From positions 1,302,001 to 1,366,000 of the forward strand of contig NZ_CP012382.1 in the NCBI RefSeq assembly GCF_001267885.1: 64,000 bases of DNA. Reading direction: 5' to 3'. The notes under the pieces were generated by a model. The model searched no databases and was not told the DNA's origin. It saw only the letters and a program-made list of their open reading frames with translations. The stretch is from Streptomyces ambofaciens ATCC 23877. Its GTDB lineage: Bacteria > Actinomycetota > Actinomycetes > Streptomycetales > Streptomycetaceae. Of the stretch, positions 58,196-64,000 are shown one piece after another; the first letter of the stretch is position 1, and each line of letters begins with the position of its first letter. Made by a program: the position numbers and the translations under genes.

Positions 58196-59474
58196 GCCCG
58201 AGCTGACCGTGGACGAGCTGCTGACGCTCGACCGTCGGCACGTCTGGCATCCGTACGGCCCCATGCCCGGCCGGCAGGATCCGCTCGTCGTGGAGTCGGC
58301 GAGCGGGGTGCGGCTGCGGCCGGCCGACGGCTCGGCCGAGCTCGTCGACGGGATGTCGTCCTGGTGGTCGGCGATCCACGGTTACAACCACCCGGTGCTG
58401 AACGAGGCCGCGCGTGAGCAGTTGGGGCGGATGAGCCATGTGATGTTCGGCGGGCTCACCCACGAGCCCGCCGTGCGACTGGCCAAGCTCCTTGTCGACA
58501 TGTCGCCCGAAGGGCTGGAGCACGTCTTCCTGGCCGACTCCGGGTCGGTGTCGGTGGAGGTCGCGGTCAAGATGTGCCTGCAGTACTGGCGCTCGCTGGG
58601 CCGCCCCGCCAAGCGGCGCCTGCTGACCTGGCGCGGCGGCTACCACGGCGACACCTGGCAGCCCATGTCGGTGTGCGACCCCGAGGGCGGGATGCACGAC
58701 CTGTGGACGGGGGTGCTGCAGCGTCAGGTCTTCGCGGACGCGCCGCCGACGGAGTACGAGGAGACGTACGCCGATCACCTGCGGTCCGTGATCGAGCGGC
58801 ACGCCGACGAGCTGGCCGCGGTGATCGTGGAGCCGGTGGTGCAGGGCGCGGGCGGGATGCGGTTCCACTCCCCCGCGTATCTGCGCGTGCTGCGGGAGGC
58901 GTGCGACGCGCACGGCGTGCTGCTGGTGTTCGACGAGATCGCGACCGGGTTCGGCCGTACGGGCGCGTTGTTCGCGGCGGAGCACGCGGCGGTGACGCCG
59001 GACGTGATGTGTGTCGGCAAGGCGCTGACCGGCGGCTACCTGACGATGGCGGCGACGCTGTGCACGCCGCGGGTGGCCGAGGGCATCTCCCGGGGGGACG
59101 TGCCGGTGCTGGCCCACGGGCCGACGTTCATGGGCAACCCGCTCGCGGCGGCCGTGGCGTGCGCGTCGATCGGGCTGCTGCTCGGCCAGGACTGGCTCGC
59201 GGAGGTCAAGCGGATCGAGGCGGGCCTGCGGGAGGGTCTCGCGCCCGCCGCCGGCCTGCCGGGCGTGCGCGACGTGCGGGTGCTCGGCGCGATCGGCGTG
59301 GTGCAGCTGGACCACGACGTCGACATGGCGGCGGCGACGCGGGCCGCCGTGCGGGAGGGCGTGTGGCTGCGCCCGTTCCGCGACCTGGTCTACACGATGC
59401 CGCCGTACGTCACGGGCGACGCGGACGTGGCACGGATCGCCCGCGCGGTGTGCGCGGCGGCGCGGGAGGGATGA
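58188..59474 (+). CDS. bioA: Adenosylmethionine-8-amino-7-oxononanoate aminotransferase
   Basis: 428 aa from the ATG at 58188. Class III PLP enzyme with the BioA start [11 protein letters not shown], then [51 protein letters not shown] (PLP Asp) and [16 protein letters not shown] (PLP Lys). It uses S-adenosylmethionine as amino donor to make 7,8-diaminopelargonate. Second gene of bioB-bioA-bioD. Confidence 0.96.
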   Translation: MPEPELTVDELLTLDRRHVWHPYGPMPGRQDPLVVESASGVRLRPADGSAELVDGMSSWWSAIHGYNHPVLNEAAREQLGRMSHVMFGGLTHEPAVRLAKLLVDMSPEGLEHVFLADSGSVSVEVAVKMCLQYWRSLGRPAKRRLLTWRGGYHGDTWQPMSVCDPEGGMHDLWTGVLQRQVFADAPPTEYEETYADHLRSVIERHADELAAVIVEPVVQGAGGMRFHSPAYLRVLREACDAHGVLLVFDEIATGFGRTGALFAAEHAAVTPDVMCVGKALTGGYLTMAATLCTPRVAEGISRGDVPVLAHGPTFMGNPLAAAVACASIGLLLGQDWLAEVKRIEAGLREGLAPAAGLPGVRDVRVLGAIGVVQLDHDVDMAAATRAAVREGVWLRPFRDLVYTMPPYVTGDADVARIARAVCAAAREG

Positions 59475-59475
59475 G

Positions 59476-60192
59476 ATGCCGGTACTGGTGATCACGGGCA
59501 CGGGTACGGAGGTCGGCAAGACGGTCGTGACCGCCGCCGTGGCCGCGGCTGCGGTGGCGGCCGGCCGGTCGGTGGCCGTGCTGAAGGCCGCGCAGACCGG
59601 CGTACGGCCGGACGAGCCCGGGGACGCCCAGGAGGTGGCGCGTCTGGCGGGCGAGGTGACGGTGGCCGAAGTCGCCCGCTTCCCCGAGCCCTTGGCGCCG
59701 GGTACGGCCGCGCGTCGGGCCGGCCGGGCACCGGTGCGTCCGGCGGAGGTGGCAGAGGCCGCGGACAAGCTGGCCACCGAGCACGACCTGGTGCTGGTGG
59801 AGGGTGCGGGCGGGCTGCTCGTGCGCTTCGACGCCGCCGGCGGGACACTGGCCGACGTCGCCGGGCTGCTGGGGGCGCCGGTGCTGCTGGTGGCGTCGGC
59901 GGGGCTGGGCACGCTCAACACCACGGAGCTGACGGCACGTGAGCTGCGGACCCGCGGGCTGGAACTGCCCGGCGTGGTGATCGGCAGCTGGCCCGGTGCC
60001 CCGGACCTCGCCTCGCGCTGCAACCTCGCGGATCTGCCCGACGTGGCCGGCGCACCCCTCCTCGGTGCCGTGCCCGCGGGAGCGGCGTCCCACCCGCCGG
60101 GCGAGTTCCGCTCGTCGGCACCGCGCTGGCTGGCGCCCCGGCTGGAGGGGACGTGGGACGCGGACGCGTTCCGGGCACGGGAGGCGCCCTGA
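59476..60192 (+). CDS. bioD: Dethiobiotin synthetase
   Basis: 238 aa, starting 1 base after the bioA stop. P-loop GTGTEVGKT at residues 8-16, then VLKAAQTGV (substrate Lys and Thr), LVLVEGAGGLLVRFD and GVVIGSWPG. It carboxylates and closes diaminopelargonate with ATP. Last gene of the bio operon; the following 285 bases hold no gene. Confidence 0.95.
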   Translation: MPVLVITGTGTEVGKTVVTAAVAAAAVAAGRSVAVLKAAQTGVRPDEPGDAQEVARLAGEVTVAEVARFPEPLAPGTAARRAGRAPVRPAEVAEAADKLATEHDLVLVEGAGGLLVRFDAAGGTLADVAGLLGAPVLLVASAGLGTLNTTELTARELRTRGLELPGVVIGSWPGAPDLASRCNLADLPDVAGAPLLGAVPAGAASHPPGEFRSSAPRWLAPRLEGTWDADAFRAREAP

Positions 60193-60477
60193 CCGCGGCG
60201 GCGGAGGGGACGGTCCGAGGGCCCGGCCGGGCCGGGCAGCTCCCGCCCGCCCCGGGCGACGCCGTCGCGGACCGCCCCTGACCTCGGCGGGCGGGGGCCG
60301 GCCCGCACGGAGACAGGCGGGCGACCCCCGCCCGCCGCGCCTCCGCGACCGCGCCGGCGAGCCCGCCCGGTGCCCGGGGGACGGCTCCCAGGCGGAACGA
60401 GCCGCCGACGCGGTGGGTACGCGGCGGCCGTGAGGGGGAGACTCGGGGGTGAGGCACCACCTCGTGAGGGAGGTCCC

Positions 60478-61167
60478 ATGCCGCTGCGATCCGCCCGTTC
60501 CCGCGGGGTGCCGCGGGACTGCGTGCACCATCCGCTGTTCGCCCGCTGCTATGCCAGGTGCAGTGTGAGCGCCGAGAACCGGATGGGCATGGGGCGTGTG
60601 CGCGAGCGGTTGCTCGCCGGACTGTCCGGGCGGGTGATCGAGATCGGCGCGGGCAACGGGCTGAACTTCTCCCACTACCCGGGCACCGTCTCGGAGGTCG
60701 TCGCCATCGAACCGGAGCGCCTGCTGCGCCAACTGGCCGTGGAGGCCGCGCTGCGCTCGCAGGTGCCGGTCGACGTGGCACCGGGGGCGGCCGAGGCACT
60801 GCCGGTCAAGAGCGAGGCCTTCGACGCGGCCGTCGTCTCGCTGGTGCTGTGCAGCGTCCGCGATGTGCCACGGGCCCTGGGAGAGCTTCGGCGGGTCCTG
60901 CGGCCGGGTGGTGAGCTGCGGTTCTTCGAGCACGGCCGGGGCGGCGGCCGGGTGATGGCCTTCACCCAGCGGGCGCTGGACCGGACGCTGTGGCCGCCGC
61001 TGAGCGGTGGCTGCCACCTGTCGCGCGAGCCGGTCGCCGCGCTGCGCGAGGCCGGGTTCGCGCTGGGGCCCTACCGGCGGGTGATGATGCCGGAGAACGG
61101 GCCGGTGCTGCCGAGTTCGTACTGCGTTCTGGGCACGGCCTGGCGGCCGCCCGGGGCCGAGGCGTAG
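60478..61167 (+). CDS. Class I SAM-dependent methyltransferase
   Basis: 229 aa from the ATG at 60478, with GGGAGG upstream. Motif I VIEIGAGNGLNFSHYP, acidic loop VVAIEPE, motif II/III region AFDAAVVSLVLCSV and VLRPGGELRFFEHGRGG. The FFEHGR end and overall pattern are those of METTL7-like methyltransferases (Methyltransf_11). Substrate unknown. It stands alone. Confidence 0.87.
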   Translation: MPLRSARSRGVPRDCVHHPLFARCYARCSVSAENRMGMGRVRERLLAGLSGRVIEIGAGNGLNFSHYPGTVSEVVAIEPERLLRQLAVEAALRSQVPVDVAPGAAEALPVKSEAFDAAVVSLVLCSVRDVPRALGELRRVLRPGGELRFFEHGRGGGRVMAFTQRALDRTLWPPLSGGCHLSREPVAALREAGFALGPYRRVMMPENGPVLPSSYCVLGTAWRPPGAEA

Positions 61168-61389
61168 TCACACGCCCACCGGCGCAACTCGTCGGCGAGA
61201 CCGTACCGTTCGAGGTGAACCCGACCGCTTCCGCGGCTCGGCTCCCCGAGCGGCCCCGGCGGAGCACCTTCGACTCGGCGCGGGTACCGGAACCCCCGGC
61301 CCTCCGATGCGGTCGCCGCGCGCCGCCGGGCGGTCCACATGACGGAATCACGGCGCCGCCCGTCCGTCGCGCGTGGTGGGATCGGGCCC

Positions 61390-61815
61390 ATGACCGATCT
61401 GCGGATACGGGCCGCCGCGCCCGAGGACCTGGACGCCGTGCTGGCCTTCTGGAAGGTCGCCGCCGAGGGGACGAGCATCAGCGACGACCGGGAGGGCGTG
61501 GAGCGGCTGGTCGCCCGCGACCCCGAGGCGCTGGTCCTCGCCGAGCGGAACGGCGAGCTGGTGGGCACGGTGATCGCGGGCTTCGACGGCTGGCGCTGCC
61601 ATCTGTACCGGCTGGCGGTGCACCCGGACCACCGGCGTCGGGGCATCGGCTCCGCGCTGCTCACGGCGGCGGAGGAGCGCTTCGTACGGCTCGGCGGGCG
61701 CCGCGGGGACGCGATGGTGCTGCGGCGCAACGAGCGGGCCCAGCATGCCTGGCGAGCGGCCGGGTACGCGCCCGAGGAGCAGTGGCGACGCTGGGTGAAG
61801 CCCCTCACCGACTGA
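61390..61815 (+). CDS. GNAT-family N-acetyltransferase
   Basis: 141 aa from the ATG at 61390; an ATG at 61339 would add 17 residues with no family match. GNAT core: IRAAAPEDLDAVLAFWKVAA, motif A YRLAVHPDHRRRGIGSALLTAAE and motif B NERAQHAWRAAGYAPEEQW. It acetylates an amine on an unknown small molecule or protein. No partner gene is evident. Confidence 0.87.
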   Translation: MTDLRIRAAAPEDLDAVLAFWKVAAEGTSISDDREGVERLVARDPEALVLAERNGELVGTVIAGFDGWRCHLYRLAVHPDHRRRGIGSALLTAAEERFVRLGGRRGDAMVLRRNERAQHAWRAAGYAPEEQWRRWVKPLTD

Positions 61816-61835
61816 AAGGCTGTGACCACCGGCGC

Positions 61836-62003
61836 ATGAGCGAGTCCCCATCGGCGAGTTCCCCGGCGTCCCGGCCGGCCCCTCCACCGGCGTCCCAGCC
61901 AGTCCCTCCCTCGACGTCCCACCCGGCCCCTCCCCCGGCGTCCCGACCGGCGCACGACATCGCGCGAACCGCCGCGTCCTGGCCGATCATGGATGCGAGG
62001 TGA
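61836..62003 (+). repeat. 24-bp tandem repeat, possible Pro-rich micropeptide
   Basis: Four 24-base units begin at 61863, 61887, 61911 and 61935. The unit is a multiple of three and lies in an open frame from an ATG at 61836, giving 55 aa with PAS(R/Q)PxPP repeats. No ribosome site is visible, so translation is doubtful. Confidence 0.6.
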
Positions 62004-62007
62004 CCCG

Positions 62008-63354
62008 ATGACCGAAGTGCTCCTCCTGCTGGTGGCGATCCTGCTCTCGCTGGCCTGCGGCGCCTTCGTCGCGGCGGAGTTCTCGCTGACCACGGTCGAG
62101 CGCGGCGAGCTGGAGCGGGCCGCCGAGCGTGGGGAGCGGGGTGCCGCGAGCGCGTTGAAGGCGGTACGGGCCCTGACCTTCCAGCTCTCCGGGGCCCAGC
62201 TCGGCATCACCGTCACCAACCTGGTGGTGGGCATGCTCGCCGAGCCCTCCGTCGCCGCCCTGATCTCCGGCCCGCTGGAGAGCGCGGGGGTGTCGGCCTC
62301 GACGGCCTCGTCGCTGGCGCTGGTGCTGGGCACCGGCCTGTCGACGGTCTTCCTGATGATCGTCGGCGAGCTGGTGCCGAAGAACTGGGCGATCTCCTCA
62401 CCGCTGGCCGTCGCCAAACGGGTGGGCGGTCCGCAACGGTGGTTCAGCGCGGCCTTCCGGCCCTTCATCACCCACCTCAACAACACCGCCAACCGCATCG
62501 TCCGCCGTGCCGGCCTGGAGCCCGCCGAGGAACTGGCCTCCGCGCGCGGCCCGCAGGAGCTGGCGGCGCTCGCCCGGCACTCGGCCAAGGCGGGGGCGCT
62601 GGAGGCGGACACCGCCGAGCTGTTCGTGCGCACCCTGAACCTGGCCGACCTCACGGCGGAGAACGTGATGACCCCGCGCGTGCAGGTCATCGCCCTCGAC
62701 TCCCGGGCGACCTGCGAGGACGTGGCGAACGCGACGCGGGCGACCGGGCTGTCCCGGTTCCCCGTCTACCGGGAGACCCTGGACGCCGTGGTGGGGACCG
62801 CACACGTCAAGGACGTCCTCGCCGTGCCCGCCGAGCAGCGGTCGTCCGTCCCGGTCGCCGACCTCATGCGCGAGCCGCTGCTGGTCCCCGAGTCACTGAC
62901 CGTCGACCGCCTGCTGGACCGGCTCTCGGGCCGGCGCACGATGGCCGTCGTGATCGACGAGTACGGCGGGACCGCGGGCGTGGCCACGCTGGAGGACATC
63001 GTGGAGGAGGTCGTCGGCGAGGTGCGGGACGAGCACGATCCGCACGAGACGCCCGAGCTGGACCCGGCCGGCACCGACGAGCGGGGCCACGCCCTGTACC
63101 GGGCCGACGGCGCGGCACGCGTGGACCGGCTCGCGCGGGTGGGGCTCCGGGTGCCCGACGGGCCGTACGAGACGGTCGCCGGGCTGGTCGCGGCCGAGCT
63201 GGGACGCATTCCCGCCGTGGGCGACGCCGTGGAGGTCGCCGGCTGGCGACTGGAGGTCGTGGACGCCACGGGACGCAGGGCGGCCCGGGTGCTGCTGCAC
63301 GCGCCGCTCGACGCGGCGCGTGCCACCGGTGAGGACGGGGAGGCCGCACGGTGA
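62008..63354 (+). CDS. CNNM/CorC-family membrane protein with CBS pair
   Basis: 448 aa from the ATG at 62008, with GAGGTGA upstream. An N-terminal DUF21/CNNM membrane domain (LLLVAILLSLACGAFVAAEFSLTT, QLGITVTNLVVGMLAEP, VGELVPKNWAI), two CBS domains (ENVMTPRVQVIALD ... VADLMREPLLVPES) with MAVVIDEYGGTAGVATLED, and a CorC_HlyC C-terminal domain (ETVAGLVAAELGRIP). The family handles magnesium or cobalt export and homeostasis; the hemolysin label is historical. It overlaps the next paralogue by 4 bases. Confidence 0.92.
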   Translation: MTEVLLLLVAILLSLACGAFVAAEFSLTTVERGELERAAERGERGAASALKAVRALTFQLSGAQLGITVTNLVVGMLAEPSVAALISGPLESAGVSASTASSLALVLGTGLSTVFLMIVGELVPKNWAISSPLAVAKRVGGPQRWFSAAFRPFITHLNNTANRIVRRAGLEPAEELASARGPQELAALARHSAKAGALEADTAELFVRTLNLADLTAENVMTPRVQVIALDSRATCEDVANATRATGLSRFPVYRETLDAVVGTAHVKDVLAVPAEQRSSVPVADLMREPLLVPESLTVDRLLDRLSGRRTMAVVIDEYGGTAGVATLEDIVEEVVGEVRDEHDPHETPELDPAGTDERGHALYRADGAARVDRLARVGLRVPDGPYETVAGLVAAELGRIPAVGDAVEVAGWRLEVVDATGRRAARVLLHAPLDAARATGEDGEAAR

Positions 63355-64000
63355 CCGCCGTACAGCTGCTGATCGGCCTGGCGACGCTCGTCGTCAACGC
63401 GTTCTTCGTGGGCGCCGAGTTCGCGTTGATCTCGGTGCGGCGCAGCCAGGTGGAGCCGTACGCCGAGGAGGGCGACCGGCGGGCGAAGAGCGTGCTGTGG
63501 GGGCTGGAACACGTGTCGGCGCTCATGGCGGCGGCCCAGCTCGGCATCACCCTGTGCACGCTGGTCCTCGGTGTGGTCGCGGAGCCGGCGATCGCGCACC
63601 TGCTGGAGCCGCTGTTCCACGCGGTGGGCCTGCCGTCCGGCGTGGGGCACGCGGTCTCGTTCGCGATCGCCCTGTCGCTGGCGACGTACCTGCACATGCT
63701 GCTCGGCGAGATGGTGCCCAAGAACATCGCCCTGGCCGAACCGGTGCGCAGCGCGCTGCTGCTCGGACCGCCCCTGGTGGCGCTGTCCCGGGCGCTGCGT
63801 CCGGTGATCTTCACGGTCAACGCCTTCGCGAACGCCCTGCTCAAGCTGCTCAGGGTGGAGGCCAAGGACGAGGTGTCGGCGACCTTCACGGACGCGGAGC
63901 TGGCCGAGATCGTGAAGGACGCCAGTGAGGCCGGACTGATCGACGACCGGGCCCAGGAGCGGCTGCACGACGCCCTGGAACTGGGCCGGCGGCCGGTGCG
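63351..64000 (+). CDS. CNNM/CorC-family paralogue (3' end outside window)
   Basis: At least 216 aa, GTG start overlapping the previous stop. The DUF21 domain is similar in order to its neighbour: LLIGLATLVVNAFFVGAEFA, QLGITLCTLVLGVVAEPA, GEMVPKNIALAEP, then the cytosolic start FTDAELAEIVKDASEAGL. CBS domains should follow beyond the window. Paired CNNM genes are common in actinobacteria and may form a hetero-complex. Confidence 0.92.
   Translation, partial: MTAVQLLIGLATLVVNAFFVGAEFALISVRRSQVEPYAEEGDRRAKSVLWGLEHVSALMAAAQLGITLCTLVLGVVAEPAIAHLLEPLFHAVGLPSGVGHAVSFAIALSLATYLHMLLGEMVPKNIALAEPVRSALLLGPPLVALSRALRPVIFTVNAFANALLKLLRVEAKDEVSATFTDAELAEIVKDASEAGLIDDRAQERLHDALELGRRPV

Noticed and set aside
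60193..60477. Gene after bioD
   Set aside because: Open frames here are Arg/Pro/Gly-rich, lack starts with ribosome sites and match nothing that I recognise; no gene is called.

Overview
The window is high-GC DNA from a Streptomyces chromosome. It shows GTG starts, many 4-base GTGA/ATGA gene overlaps, AGGAGG-type ribosome sites and Streptomyces-type families: DUF397, WhiJ-like XRE regulators, MurT/GatD and a CYP158A P450. Gene order (ligB, ALDH, CYP158A, MurT/GatD, pfkA, ddaH/rocD, urease, biotin genes) matches, from memory, the S. coelicolor SCO12xx core region. No tRNA, rRNA, transposase, prophage or CRISPR array was seen.

Layout. 1-9300: end of a cellulose/chitin oxidase (AA10-CBM2), a MarR-controlled DHA2 efflux pump, a secreted PLC/GDPD-like protein and a three-gene acyl-CoA dehydrogenase/quinone reductase operon. 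9300-18600: a divergent XRE-cupin/thioredoxin-reductase-like pair, a block of short tandem repeats, ligB-nudix, succinate-semialdehyde dehydrogenase, and a CYP158A-type P450 that has lost its usual partner rppA, with only an apparent relic left; then an acyl-CoA dehydrogenase with a divergent TetR. 18600-24000: peptide deformylase, MurT/GatD, phosphofructokinase and CtaG. 24000-31400: a LytTR/LytS two-component system in one operon with a sodium:solute symporter, then an Lrp-controlled arginine/ornithine module (ddaH-rocD). 31500-44000: ProP-like transporter, hydrolases, pirin, an AhpD-like protein fused by overlap to an XRE-NB-ARC-TPR regulator, AraC, PlsC, an epimerase and a secreted tripeptidyl-peptidase-like hydrolase. 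44100-48700: urease operon ureABCFGD without ureE. 48800-55600: a TetR/membrane-protein pair with duplicated operators, an orphan Phd-type antitoxin, a ClpP homologue that has lost all three catalytic residues, a c-di-AMP riboswitch before an NlpC/P60 hydrolase, and a WhiJ-like module (HATPase / XRE / DUF397). 55650-60200: biotin genes bioF / bioB-bioA-bioD, with a Cys/His-rich repeat tail on BioB. The end carries a methyltransferase, an acetyltransferase and two CNNM-type membrane proteins.

The most unusual items are the Cys-His repeat tail of BioB, the triad-less ClpP with its small downstream partner, the apparent rppA relic upstream of the P450, the 19-bp repeat block, and several regulators whose promoters sit so close to the start codon that their mRNAs should be leaderless.
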